Below, in pieces: positions 17,340 through 26,505 of a stretch of 64,000 nucleotides of DNA. The position numbers and the translations under genes were made by a program. Source of the stretch: Streptomyces sp. NBC_00659. Lineage in GTDB: Bacteria > Actinomycetota > Actinomycetes > Streptomycetales > Streptomycetaceae. Under the pieces are notes generated by a model, which saw nothing but the letters and a program-made list of their open reading frames with translations, made no database searches and was not told the DNA's origin. The number at the start of each line of letters is the position of its first letter. Position 1 is the first letter of the stretch. The stretch is from contig NZ_CP109031.1 in NCBI RefSeq assembly GCF_036226925.1, forward strand, positions 5,890,001 to 5,954,000. Direction: 5' to 3'.

Positions 17340-18090
17340 ACGGCACGTCGGCGACGGCGCGGCCTTCGGACCTCGCGTCGCTCCTCCGGCGGACCCGGGC
17401 GGCGGAGCGACCCCACTGGAGGGGCTCCTCGCCGCGGCGGTGCGCGGCCGGGCGGACGACGCGGCGGCGCAGACGCAGGCCGTGGCCGCCTTCCGCGCCG
17501 CGCGGGACGGCGGCGCGCACACCGCGCGCACCCGGCGGCGGGACGACTGGCGCCCCAAGGAGCAGGGGCGGCCGAGCCGTTCGCTGCGAGCCGTGTTCGC
17601 TGTACTGCTGGCCGGTCTGACGCTGGGCGGCGTCGCCGTCGCGGCCATCGGGCCGATCTCCCACGACGACGCCGGGCCCCGGGACCGGGCCGTGGCCCGT
17701 CCCTCCGCCGGCGCCTCCGACCGGTTCCCGGAGGCCGCGGCGCCGGTCGGCCCCGGCGCTCCCGGTGCCTTCGCCCCGGGCGGCTCCGTGAGCCGTCCGC
17801 CGTGGGACCGGGACACGGAGGCCCACTGCCGTGCGTACGCGTCGGTGAAGGGCCGGGGCGACGCCCTGGACGCTCGCGCCTGGCAGCGGCTTGTCGCGGC
17901 TGCAGGCGGCGAGGACAGGGTCGAGGCGTTCTGCGCCGAACAACTGACCGCGCACGCCGGGACGAAGGGTGCGCGGGGGGCGGGGAGCGCGGAGAACGCG
18001 AAGGGTACGGGGAAGTCCGGGAAGACGGACGGGACGCCGGTTCCGCGGAGCCCGGCCCCGACGCCGGCGAGGACCAGGAGCGGGCGGTAG
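17332..18090 (+). CDS. Single-pass membrane protein, putative anti-sigma partner (copy 1)
   Basis: A 252-residue protein. The cytoplasmic N-terminal part (about residues 1-85, LLAAAVRGRADDAAAQTQAVAAFRAARD) is followed by Arg-rich sequence, one membrane helix at about 88-107 (AVFAVLLAGLTLGGVAVAAIG) and a Pro/Ala/Gly-rich outside part with CRAYAS...FCAEQL, a Cys pair also found in the paralog at 19299. The first 40 residues of the paralog are missing here, consistent with insertion of the low-complexity stretch at 17001-17331. The role as anti-sigma factor is inferred from position and topology only; no HxxxCxxC motif is seen. The start at ATG 17332 is the best guess (GTG 17296 possible). Confidence 0.62.
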   Translation: MGERHVGDGAAFGPRVAPPADPGGGATPLEGLLAAAVRGRADDAAAQTQAVAAFRAARDGGAHTARTRRRDDWRPKEQGRPSRSLRAVFAVLLAGLTLGGVAVAAIGPISHDDAGPRDRAVARPSAGASDRFPEAAAPVGPGAPGAFAPGGSVSRPPWDRDTEAHCRAYASVKGRGDALDARAWQRLVAAAGGEDRVEAFCAEQLTAHAGTKGARGAGSAENAKGTGKSGKTDGTPVPRSPAPTPARTRSGR

Positions 18091-18272
18091 GCACGGAGCG
18101 GCCGCGACAGGCGGGGCGGGAGGGGCCGGAAGGCCACCGGGCCGGGCGAGGCGGGCTTCGGCGGGGCGGGTCGGCCGCGAGGGCGGCGGGCGTGTCCGCC
18201 GGCCGGCGGCAGGCGTCGCTGCCGATGGCAACGGCCGGGGCCGCCACCCCCCACAGGAGAGGCCCCGACCGT

Positions 18273-18292
18273 CGCGCGGCACGGGCCGCGCG
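18273..18292 (+). terminator. Hairpin after the first sigma locus
   Basis: An 8-bp GC stem CGCGCGGC/GCCGCGCG with an ACGG loop, about 180 bases downstream of the membrane-protein gene. Flanking GTCG/CGAC bases can extend the stem with a one-step slip. Confidence 0.45.
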
Positions 18293-18431
18293 GCGACCCG
18301 TACTCTCTACAGCGCCGTGACTGCGTTTTGTGTCACACCTCGCACGGTCACCACGTAGTTGCACGTTGTACGAACATGGACGGGGAGCTGTTTCAGGCCG
18401 TAACGTGCCTTTCGCGCCGGTGCGGGGAGAG

Positions 18432-18562
18432 GGCGACCGCAACCACGAGGAACCTGGGACCACGACTGTGCGGTCTCGGGAACCACGACCACGTGGGGCC
18501 TGGGACCAGAACCGCGTGGGGCGGCAGACCACGACCACGCGGACCTGAGACCACAACCGTCC
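18432..18562 (+). repeat. Five to six degenerate 19-25-bp repeats upstream of sigma gene 2
   Basis: Successive units share the core GGACCACGACCACG: at about 18432, 18452, 18475, 18500, 18522 and 18544. They vary between GGGACCACGACTGTG, GGAACCACGACCACG, GGACCAGAACCGCG, AGACCACGACCACG and AGACCACAACCG. They end 74 bases before the sigma GTG. They could be a multi-site regulatory array or simply slipped-strand expansion in a leader. No gene is required to explain them. Confidence 0.6.
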
Positions 18563-18636
18563 ATCGAGGAACGCACGACGGCGAGAACCCGGTCCGCGAG
18601 AGCGACACCGGTCGAGGCGCAAAGAGGGGCGCGGGG

Positions 18637-19299
18637 GTGCTGGGGGACGACGCGGAGCTGACCGCCGCGGTACTTGCTGCACAGGACGGGGACGAGACCG
18701 CGTTCCGGACTGTGTACCGAGCTGTGCACCCACGCCTGCTCGGATACGTTCGAACGCTGGTCGGTGAGCCGGACGCCGAGGACGTCACGTCCGAGGCCTG
18801 GCTCCAGATCGCCCGTGACCTGGACCGCTTCAGCGGGGACGCGGACCGCTTCCGCGGCTGGGCGGCGAGGATCGCCCGCAACCGCGCGCTGGACCACATA
18901 CGGATGCGCGGGCGCCGGCCCGCGATAGGCGGCGACGAGACCGAGCTGACCGGCAAGGCGGCCGACTCCGACACCGCGATCGAGGCCATGGAGGCGCTGT
19001 CCACCGGCAGCACCCTCTCGCTCATCGCCCAGCTCCCGCAGGACCAGGCGGAGGCCGTCGTCCTGCGGGTCGTGGTCGGCCTCGACGCCAAGTCGGCCGC
19101 CGAGACCCTCGGCAAGCGCCCCGGAGCCGTGCGGACGGCCGCGCACCGGGGTCTGAAACGGCTCGCGGAGCTGCTCGGCACCGATCCGGAATCCGTCGGC
19201 GCGCTCGACGCCGTTCCCCCGCAACGAGGTTCCCGCACCCGTGCGGTGACGTCCGCCGGTGTGACGCATACGCGTTCGCGGGCGCAGAAGGACATGTGA
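18637..19299 (+). CDS. ECF-type RNA polymerase sigma factor (copy 2 of a tandem pair)
   Basis: A 220-residue protein paralogous to the sigma factor at 16384. Region 2 reads LLGYVRTLVGEPDAEDVTSEAWLQIARDLDRFSGDADRFRGW and region 4 reads QLPQDQAEAVVLRVVVGLDAKSAAETLGKRPGAVRTAAHRGLKRLAELLG. A C-terminal tail of about 35 residues (RTRAVTSAGVTHTRSRAQKDM) is absent from copy 1. It starts at GTG 18637, preceded by AGAGGGG. Its stop overlaps the next start (GTGATG), so it is coupled to the membrane protein. The in-frame extension upstream runs through repeats and is rejected. Confidence 0.87.
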   Translation: MLGDDAELTAAVLAAQDGDETAFRTVYRAVHPRLLGYVRTLVGEPDAEDVTSEAWLQIARDLDRFSGDADRFRGWAARIARNRALDHIRMRGRRPAIGGDETELTGKAADSDTAIEAMEALSTGSTLSLIAQLPQDQAEAVVLRVVVGLDAKSAAETLGKRPGAVRTAAHRGLKRLAELLGTDPESVGALDAVPPQRGSRTRAVTSAGVTHTRSRAQKDM

Positions 19300-20387
19300 T
19301 GGCCGACGAGCAGTACAGGTGGCTGGACCGGGACGCCGCGGAGCGTCTGCTGAACGGGGAGCCGCTGAAAGCCGTCGACCCCGGCACACGTGACCAGGTG
19401 GACCGCCTCGCCGCGGCCCTTGGCGCACTCGCCGCCGAACCCGAGCCGACCAGCGACGAACTCCCGGGCGAGGCAGCCGCGTTGGCCGCGTTCCGCAAGG
19501 CGCGCGCGGACGGCGACGGCGCCGCCGCGCAGCTCGGCCACCACCGCGCGCGCCCCGGAGCGCACGCCGCGGACGCCGGTCTCGTACGGATCGGACGCCC
19601 CGCCGCGCACGGACGCCGGACGCGCTGGGGACGGCCCACCCGGTTCGGGCTCGCCTCGGTGCTGGCCGTCGGGATGCTCGGCGGGGTCGCCGTCGCGGCC
19701 GGAACCGGAGTCCTGCCGACCCCGTTCACCCGTGAACACCCGGGCCCGGCCGCGACGGTCACGGCGGTACGGACCCCGGACCGTCCGCTCGTCTCGCCCT
19801 CGCCCTCGCCGTCACCCGGAGTCTCCGGCGGAAACGGCCCCGTGCTGCCGGTGCCTGACGGTCCGTCGGGCACACCGTCCGGCGACGCCTCCTCGTCCGC
19901 GGGACCCGGCTACGCGAGTGGTCTGCCACGGCCCGACGGCACCGGGAGCGCCGACCGCACCCGCGAGTGGTGGTCCCGGACGCGTTCGTACTGCCGTGAC
20001 ATCCTCGACGGCAAGGACCTCGACGCGGACCGCAGGCGCGTCCTGGAGCATGTGGCGGGCGGCGGCGCCCGGGTGAGGCTGTACTGCTCGGGCGTCCTCG
20101 GCCGCGGATCGGGCGGAGACACCGGCGACGGCGGTTCGGACGGCGGCGGCGAGCAGGGGTCGGGGCACGACTCCGGCCAGGGCGATCAGGGGGACTCGGG
20201 CGGCGGTGACGACGACGGCCACCACATAGGGCCGGGCGGCAACCACCCCCGGGACAACGGTGTCAGCACCCCGTCCGTACGGCGTCCGGGACTGACTCCG
20301 CTCCTGCCGGCCGCTCCGACGCGGCCCCCGCTGCCGAGCGCGACGCCGAGGACGACGCCCGGCCCGTCGGCCGGCACGTCTTCGTGA
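19299..20387 (+). CDS. Single-pass membrane protein, putative anti-sigma partner (copy 2)
   Basis: A 362-residue protein coupled to the sigma gene. The cytoplasmic part (residues 1-115) begins with ADEQYRWLDRDAAERLLNGEPL and includes LAAFRKARADGDGAAAQL, which aligns with the partner of the other locus. A membrane helix at about 118-138 (GLASVLAVGMLGGVAVAAG) follows. The outside part has Ser/Pro repeats, a CRDILDGKDLDADRRRVLEHVAGG...LYCSGVLG Cys-pair module, and a Gly/Asp-rich then Pro-rich tail that should be disordered in the wall. It has no zinc-binding anti-sigma motif. Its function as sigma regulator is inferred from coupling and topology. Confidence 0.68.
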   Translation: MADEQYRWLDRDAAERLLNGEPLKAVDPGTRDQVDRLAAALGALAAEPEPTSDELPGEAAALAAFRKARADGDGAAAQLGHHRARPGAHAADAGLVRIGRPAAHGRRTRWGRPTRFGLASVLAVGMLGGVAVAAGTGVLPTPFTREHPGPAATVTAVRTPDRPLVSPSPSPSPGVSGGNGPVLPVPDGPSGTPSGDASSSAGPGYASGLPRPDGTGSADRTREWWSRTRSYCRDILDGKDLDADRRRVLEHVAGGGARVRLYCSGVLGRGSGGDTGDGGSDGGGEQGSGHDSGQGDQGDSGGGDDDGHHIGPGGNHPRDNGVSTPSVRRPGLTPLLPAAPTRPPLPSATPRTTPGPSAGTSS

Positions 20388-20755
20388 ACGGCCGTTCCCG
20401 CAGGCACTGATCGGGCCACGGGCTTCCCGGCCGACTCGCTGTCGTGCCGTCAGCCCTGTGGCCGACACACTGTCGTGCCGTCAGCCGTGTCGTCCACCCG
20501 TTGTCGCGCCGTCAGCTCCGTGGCGGATGCCCCGTCACGCTGTCGGCCGTCCGGCCCGACGTGCCGCCGCGCTGTCAGATCTCCGGCCCTACGCGCCCCG
20601 AAACCTCGCTGACCTGCGCTTTCGTGTTTCGTTGAAAATTTTATCGGCTGGGTGTGACGTTTTCGGCTGCCACGACGCAGTACGTGATGAGCCGACTGGT
20701 CATCGGCCGTAGCACGGAGCCGGGGTTCCCCCCGTACCCATGGCTCTGTGCAACT
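20388..20755 (+). other. Intergenic region with short repeats
   Basis: There is no supported gene. It holds the CTGTCGTGCCGTCAGC repeats (20439-20516) and an unusually AT-rich patch near 20620-20650 (GTTTCGTTGAAAATTTTATC). Confidence 0.5.
20439..20516 (+). repeat. Three direct repeats of TGTCGTGCCGTCAGC
   Basis: Near-identical copies lie at 20439-20455, 20470-20486 and 20501-20516 (the last is TTGTCGCGCCGTCAGC), with a period of 31 bases. There are too few, and too imperfect, for CRISPR. They lie just after the second sigma-partner gene. Confidence 0.55.
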
Positions 20756-20794
20756 GGCGCGGGCGGGACACGTTCCCCCGGTCCCGCCCGCGCC
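20756..20794 (-). terminator. Terminator of the L,D-transpeptidase gene
   Basis: GGCGCGGGCGGGAC and GTCCCGCCCGCGCC form a 14-bp perfect stem with an 11-base loop, 29 bases downstream of the minus-strand stop. Confidence 0.75.
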
Positions 20795-20822
20795 CCACTC
20801 TCTCCCCTCGCGCAGGGGACCG

Positions 20823-21722
20823 TCACCAGTAGACGACGACCTTGTCGCCCATGCGGACCTGCGCGAACAGCGCCGCCACCTTGCTCTCGTCCCGCACGTT
20901 GACGCACCCGTGCGAGGCGCCGTAGTAGCCGCGGGCCGCGAAGTCCGAGGAATAGTGCACCGCTTGGCCACCGCTGAAGAACATCGCGTACGGCATCGAC
21001 GTGTGGTAGATCGTCGACACATGGTGGCGCGACTTGAAGGAGACGCTGAACACCCCTTCGCGGGTGGGCGTGTACTGCGAGCCGAACCGGACGTCCATCT
21101 CCGAGACCGTCCTGCCGTCGATCATCCAGCGCAGGGTGCGGCTCGTCTTGCTGACGCACAGCACACGGCCCTTCATACAGCGCGGGTCGGGCTTCGCGGC
21201 CGGCTGCCCGCCGTACGGATACAGCTCCCAGGCGGCCGGTTCGTGCGTCATCCTCCGCAGCCGCTGCCAGGTCACGGCGTCCAGAGAACCGGTGCGCGGG
21301 AGCCCCCGCTTGCCCTGGAACCCCTTCACGGCCGCGGTCGTCCGGGCGTCGTACGTCCCCGTCGGCGGGGTGATCAGCCAGGCGACCTGGTGCAGCCGGG
21401 CCTGCGCCCTGCGGACGTCGTCGCCGCGGTCGCCCCGGGACCAGAGGACCTTGGCGGGCTCGGGGGCGGGCCGGTCCTCGTCCTTCCCCGCACCCGTGGA
21501 GCCGGACGTGCCGGATGTGCCGTCCTTGCCGTCCTCGCCCTTCGAGGGGGAGGCGGGCTTGCCGTCGTCCTTCCCCCTCGCGCCGGGAGGCGAGCCGGCC
21601 GAACCGTCGATCCTCACCGGCGACTTCTTCCCCTCCGCGTCCACCGCGTGCGCCGTGCAGCCGCTCACCACGGCGAACACCGCGAGCGCGGCCAGCGATC
21701 TCTTCAAGCCGGTCGTACGCAT
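20823..21722 (-). CDS. L,D-transpeptidase lipoprotein with peptidoglycan-binding domain
   Basis: A 299-residue protein. It has a signal peptide with a lipobox (VVSGC, Cys at about residue 22), a Gly/Ser/Lys/Asp-rich linker to about residue 85, a PG_binding_1 domain at about 90-160 (VLWSRGDRGDDVRRAQARLHQ...GTYDARTTAAVKGFQ), and a YkuD catalytic domain at about 175-299 with HYSSDF and the active-site motif ASHGCVNVR, whose Cys is the nucleophile. It makes 3-3 crosslinks in peptidoglycan outside the cell. I prefer ATG 21722 (MRTTGLKRS) over an 11-residue upstream extension because the signal peptide then begins normally. Confidence 0.92.
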   Translation of the reverse strand: MRTTGLKRSLAALAVFAVVSGCTAHAVDAEGKKSPVRIDGSAGSPPGARGKDDGKPASPSKGEDGKDGTSGTSGSTGAGKDEDRPAPEPAKVLWSRGDRGDDVRRAQARLHQVAWLITPPTGTYDARTTAAVKGFQGKRGLPRTGSLDAVTWQRLRRMTHEPAAWELYPYGGQPAAKPDPRCMKGRVLCVSKTSRTLRWMIDGRTVSEMDVRFGSQYTPTREGVFSVSFKSRHHVSTIYHTSMPYAMFFSGGQAVHYSSDFAARGYYGASHGCVNVRDESKVAALFAQVRMGDKVVVYW

Positions 21723-22019
21723 CCGTACCCCTGTTCCACCCGTCCTGTCGTGCACATCAGGCCCCCGTCCCGCCGTCGTGTCACCTGAGATGCTCCCCGC
21801 GGGTGACCGGTTGCGAACTGGGCGGCATGGTGGAAGAGAACCACGGAACGAGCCGCCGTACGGCGGAAGAGCGGCGGAAAACGAGCTCGCGGACTACTCC
21901 CTGGGCGACGCCCCGGCGCGGGTCCTCCACCGGGTGCGCCCCGGCCGCTACCGGAATCCCTTCGCAGCGCATCGGCCTTCGGGCCGGTGGTGAAGCGAAT
22001 CTGATGGCTGTGGCGCGAA

Positions 22020-22406
22020 GTGTCACGGGCGGTCAAAGGACTGGCGCGCACCAGGCCGGCCAAGAGCGTGCATGACGCGGGCTGGGCACGGTTCGTGCAC
22101 ATGCTGGTGTACAAGGCCGCCCGGTACGGGCGCGTCCTGGTCAGGACCGGCCGGTTCGAGCCGACCTCGCGGACCTGCTCGGCCTGCGGTGTCGAAGACG
22201 GCCCCGAACCTCTGCATGTCCGAGAATGGACCTGCACCGCCCGCGGCGCCGTCCACGACCGGGACCACAACGCCGCGATCAACGTCAGAACGGCCGCCGG
22301 ACTGGCGGTGACAGCCTGCGGAGCGCCGGTAGGACCAGGACTCGTCCCGGCACAGCGCGAAGAAACAGGAAGCCACGGAAGCCCGCCCGACACCCGTGCC
22401 GCATAG
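22020..22406 (+). pseudogene. TnpB (OrfB-type, RuvC/Zn-ribbon) C-terminal remnant
   Basis: About 125 codons that match the end of actinobacterial TnpB: AVKGLARTRPAKSVHDAGW, YKAARYGRVLVRTGRFEPTS, then TCSACGVEDGP...REWTCTARGAVHDRDHNAAINV. The last RuvC Asp (HDRDHNAA) is present. The zinc ribbon has one intact CxxC (CSAC), but the second is CTAR instead of CTAC, so the site has lost a Cys. The N-terminal RuvC part with its other Asp and Glu is absent. No functional nuclease can be made from it. Confidence 0.75.
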
Positions 22407-22436
22407 CGGCACAGAGGCCGAGCGAGCAGGCCGGAA

Positions 22437-22458
22437 TCTCCCTCCTCCGGGAGGGAGA
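22437..22458 (+). repeat. IS200/IS605 right-end stem-loop
   Basis: TCTCCCTCC and GGAGGGAGA pair over 9 bases with a TCCG loop, preceded by CCGGAA and followed by GCAAGTCAA. This is the layout of right ends of Streptomyces TnpB elements, where the same RNA would form the 3' stem of the omega RNA and the following bases would be the guide. Confidence 0.6.
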
Positions 22459-22539
22459 GCAAGTCAAAGTCCGTCGCGCCGAGGTCGTCGGGTCGTCGGC
22501 GTATTCCTGTCATCGGGCCGCTCCACGGGAGGCACAGCA

Positions 22540-24120
<1,581 letters not shown>

Positions 24121-24300
24121 CCTGGGCGATCCTTCATCGTCGCCGACCGCAGGCACGACGGGGTCCTGCTCCACCGGGACCCCGTCGGCGGCAAGTACGC
24201 GGCCTCCGAGCGCTACAAGCGGGGCCAGAGCGTTCCGGTCCCCGAATCCGTCGGCGTCGTTCTCGACCTCTCCGTGGACACGCTCCTCGACGGTGACTGA
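24121..24300 (+). pseudogene. Probable 3' fragment of a Uma2-family gene
   Basis: Directly after the mutase stop, 59 sense codons followed by TGA read FIVADRRHDGVLLHRDP...YAASERYKRGQSVPVPESVGVVLDL. This resembles the last third of Streptomyces Uma2 proteins (ADP..., then a Val/Pro strand and LDL end). It has no start codon or upstream Uma2 motifs. It is probably scar tissue from rearrangement, like the neighbouring TnpB remnant. Confidence 0.45.
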
Positions 24301-24351
24301 CCTGCGAGACACCTCTGCCCGTTGTCGTAGCCGCGTGCGACACTCGCTCTC

Positions 24352-24993
24352 ATGCTTGGTGTCATCGATCTCCCCACCTATCTCGCGGGTCTTGTCCTGA
24401 TCGTCCTCCTGCCGGGGCCGAACTCGCTGTACGTGCTGTCCGTCGCCGCCCGCAACGGCGTCCGTACGGGATATACCGCCGCCGCGGGTGTGTGGTGCGG
24501 GGACACCGTGCTGATGACACTGTCCGCGGCCGGTGTGGCGTCGCTGCTCCAGGCGAACGCGGTGTTGTTCAGCATCGTGAAGTACGCCGGTGCGGGATAT
24601 CTGACCTGGCTGGCGGTCGGGATGCTGCGCGCCGCGTGGGCGATGTGGCAGGCCCGGCGGGAGCCGGTCGCCGAGAGCGCGGAGACCGAGGCGGCGGGGG
24701 AGCGGCCGTTCCGGCGGGCGCTGGTGATCAGCCTGTTCAACCCGAAGGCGATCCTGTTCTTCGTCGCCTTCTTCGTTCAGTTCGTGTCAGAGTCCAACCC
24801 GCTGCTCGGGTTCGTCGTGCTGGGGGCGCTAGCCCAGGTAGCGAGCGTGCTGTACCTGAGTCTGCTGATCTTCAGCGGGTCCCGCTTGGCGGCTGCCTTC
24901 CGCCGACGGCAGAGGCTAGCGGCCGGGGCCACCTCGGCGGCCGGGGCGCTGTTCCTCGGGTTCGCGGTGAAGCTCTCCCTGGCAAGCGTGTAG
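24352..24993 (+). CDS. LysE/RhtB-family exporter, chimeric 3' end
   Basis: A 213-residue protein with six hydrophobic segments and the LysE-family opening (LPTYLAGLVLIVLLPGPNSLYVLSVAARNGVRTGY). It exports amino acids or similar small metabolites. Residues from about 154 onward (VLGALAQVASVLYL...FAVKLSLASV) are repeated in the high-GC stretch at 26506-26682. The copy here uses codons rare in this genome (CTA, GTA, TTG, AGG), so the 3' end appears to have been supplied by an integrating element while keeping the frame intact. The gene should still be functional. Confidence 0.88.
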   Translation: MLGVIDLPTYLAGLVLIVLLPGPNSLYVLSVAARNGVRTGYTAAAGVWCGDTVLMTLSAAGVASLLQANAVLFSIVKYAGAGYLTWLAVGMLRAAWAMWQARREPVAESAETEAAGERPFRRALVISLFNPKAILFFVAFFVQFVSESNPLLGFVVLGALAQVASVLYLSLLIFSGSRLAAAFRRRQRLAAGATSAAGALFLGFAVKLSLASV

Positions 24994-25002
24994 GGGGCTG
25001 GT

Positions 25003-25242
25003 GTGTCTCACGTTGACGATGCTGCGGCCCTGTTCGCCCGCTTGAGCCTCCAGGAGCAACAGGAGGCGCTAGGAGCCTTGGGCCTGCCCGAGAGGCTCCC
25101 GAAGGGGCCCCAGGAGCCTTCCAAGGTCACCCCGTTCTCCGCCCTTGCCAGCACGCCCAGCAGGCGGAAGCGGCAGCCAATCACTGTGAAGGCCGTGGCT
25201 ACCTCCAACTGGCCTTCGGCGCAAGGTGAGTTGAGCCCCTAG
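25003..25242 (+). CDS. Small hypothetical protein on the element
   Basis: A frame of 79 codons from GTG, with GGGGG a few bases upstream and only 9 bases after the lysE stop. It is rich in Leu/Gln/Pro early (FARLSLQEQQEALGALGLPERL) and has no known domain. Codon usage is like the element, not like the host. It may be a phage or plasmid small protein or a truncated gene end. Confidence 0.45.
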   Translation: MSHVDDAAALFARLSLQEQQEALGALGLPERLPKGPQEPSKVTPFSALASTPSRRKRQPITVKAVATSNWPSAQGELSP

Positions 25243-25397
25243 AGGGCGGCCCCTGTAAGGCGGCCACAGAGCAACACCCTTTAGGGGCCCCCGACTTGCT
25301 TCGGGAACGGCCTCTTCTTTGCGTTCCAGGGCCGCCTATAGGCTGCCCGCTAGCGGGCCCTTGCGGGGCCCGTAGTGGCGACGGGAGTACGTGAACG

Positions 25398-25610
25398 ATG
25401 AATCGCTATCAAGCGGGCATACCTGGGGACGTATGGGAGTTCGTGCTAAACGACATCCGCTGGCAAGTGCTGAAAATGGATGACGGGACGTTCATGGTCC
25501 AGGGCGGGGATTTCATGTTCAGCGGGTGTGCCGATGAGTACGTGGCCATGCGCGCCATCATGGTGCGCCTAGCGGCGCTGCAAGGGCAGTCGATAGACCT
25601 CGACTGTTAA
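25398..25610 (+). CDS. Small hypothetical protein on the element
   Basis: A 70-residue acidic protein (MNRYQAGIPGDVWEFVLNDI at the start) with ATG preceded by GGGAG at good spacing. A hairpin (25354-25372) precedes it and a terminator follows. Size and composition suit an accessory phage/ICE protein. I do not recognise it. Confidence 0.55.
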   Translation: MNRYQAGIPGDVWEFVLNDIRWQVLKMDDGTFMVQGGDFMFSGCADEYVAMRAIMVRLAALQGQSIDLDC

Positions 25611-25659
25611 CCCCCAAGGAACGCCACAAAGGCCCCCAGGGGGGCCGGAAACACGAATG

Positions 25660-25683
25660 GGGCCCCGCCTTACGGCGGGGCCC
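25660..25683 (+). terminator. Hairpin after the small element gene
   Basis: GGGCCCCGCC and GGCGGGGCCC pair over 10 bases with a TTAC loop, 50 bases downstream of the stop at 25610. Confidence 0.7.
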
Positions 25684-25827
25684 TTACGCGTGCCCCTGGA
25701 GGCCACACAGACTTAGCTACTTACTTACCTACCGACACCCTTAGTCGGTTAAACAACGACCGGCGGAGCATCCGGCGGGGAGCCGACCGGCCCCAGGTTG
25801 AGAGGCTGCGTAGGGGCGCCGGTATAG

Positions 25828-26474
25828 CTAACTCCAGTTGTCACCCATCCTGATCAGTCGCTTCTTAACATCGTGCGGAATGATCAACTGCCCCAACAGT
25901 TCCCCATCTTCCTGCTTTCCGAGTTCGAAAGTGATTCCGGCACTCAGTAGGTCCTTTTCCATGGCCTCTACGCCACCAGCCTCCCAATGCTGCCTGTATG
26001 TCATGCCGGTGCTTTCGTAGATCCACCTGTCCTTTGTGGATTCCGGGTCGATCTTCGCCAAGTCTTTTTTGAGCGCGACTAGTGTGGCCTCTGCCGTCTC
26101 TCGCATGAACGCAGAGTCAACAAACATCCCCCGGGGCGCCAGTCCAGCCATGTAGTACCTAATGGTGTCTTCCAGCCGCTTGCGCTCTCGCCTGTTCTCG
26201 TCACCTCGGGCGTACTCACGGCGGATCACCTCGTAATCCCCCAGGGCCTCAAAGACGGCCTGCGCCAGAGCCGAGTACACATGCTCAGGGTCCGGTGTCA
26301 CGAATCCGGGCTTCCGACAATCGGGGCACCGCAAGTATCGGTACTCCTTCACTTCGCCAGTAGAAAGGGTCTTGTAGTTATTCGTTTCGTTAACGTTCCT
26401 ACCGCACTGGTGTTTCATGACGCCGAGGAACCTGGTAGGACGACGATTCTTCTCATGATGACGCTTGTTCTTCG
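25828..26474 (-). pseudogene. Large serine recombinase (integrase), C-terminal fragment
   Basis: About 210 codons. KHQCGR...EYRYLRCPDCRKPGF is the recombinase zinc beta-ribbon with its Cys pairs, and a long coiled-coil-rich C-terminal part (RREYARGDENRRERKRLEDTI) ends with PHDVKKRLIRMGDNWS and TAG. The N-terminal resolvase domain with the catalytic Ser and the recombinase domain are missing: upstream the frame runs straight into the antisense of the lysE copy. GC content is low for this genome. It is the best evidence that the lysE duplication came from site-specific integration. Confidence 0.75.
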
Positions 26475-26505
26475 AACGGGTGGCAAGAGCCGCTTGCACG
26501 CTGTC

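Larger units (their letters stand above)
18091..18636 (+). other. 546-base intergenic region between the two sigma loci
   Basis: The first 180 bases are extremely G-rich and carry no gene. A hairpin (CGCGCGGC/GCCGCGCG, 18273-18292) is a likely terminator. Bases 18310-18420 are less GC-rich and probably hold the promoter of sigma gene 2. Bases 18432-18562 hold the degenerate repeats listed separately. The only frame opening at the region's ATG codons reads through the repeats and is not convincing as protein. Confidence 0.6.
22020..22467 (+). mobile_element. Decayed IS200/IS605-type (TnpB) element, 3' part
   Basis: It comprises the TnpB C-terminal remnant, the downstream spacer and a right-end-like stem-loop ending in AGTCAA. 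The left end, any tnpA, and the first three quarters of tnpB are missing, so the left boundary is not known. Sequence from 21723 to 22019 holds no recognisable gene. The element ends about 72 bases before the acyl-CoA mutase start codon. Confidence 0.65.
24815..26505. mobile_element. Remnant of an integrative element inserted within lysE
   Basis: The stretch is visibly poorer in GC than its surroundings and is bounded by the two copies of the lysE 3' end: element-supplied 24815-24993 on the left and host 26506-26682 on the right. Inside are two small unknown genes and a 5'-truncated large serine recombinase pointing toward the left. Most of the element must be deleted. The exact crossover point is not determined; short exact matches such as TGTTCTTCG (24755-24763 and 26466-26474) are candidates only. 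Confidence 0.72.

Noticed and set aside
18452..18562. Possible CRISPR array in the sigma-2 leader
   Set aside because: The units directly abut, differ from each other, and have no spacers.
20439..20516. Possible CRISPR array
   Set aside because: Only three imperfect 15-17-bp repeats, with similar rather than unique spacers, and no cas genes in the window.
25003..26474. A complete, active prophage or ICE
   Set aside because: The element is only about 1.7 kb, its recombinase lacks the catalytic N-terminal half, and there are no replication, transfer or structural genes.
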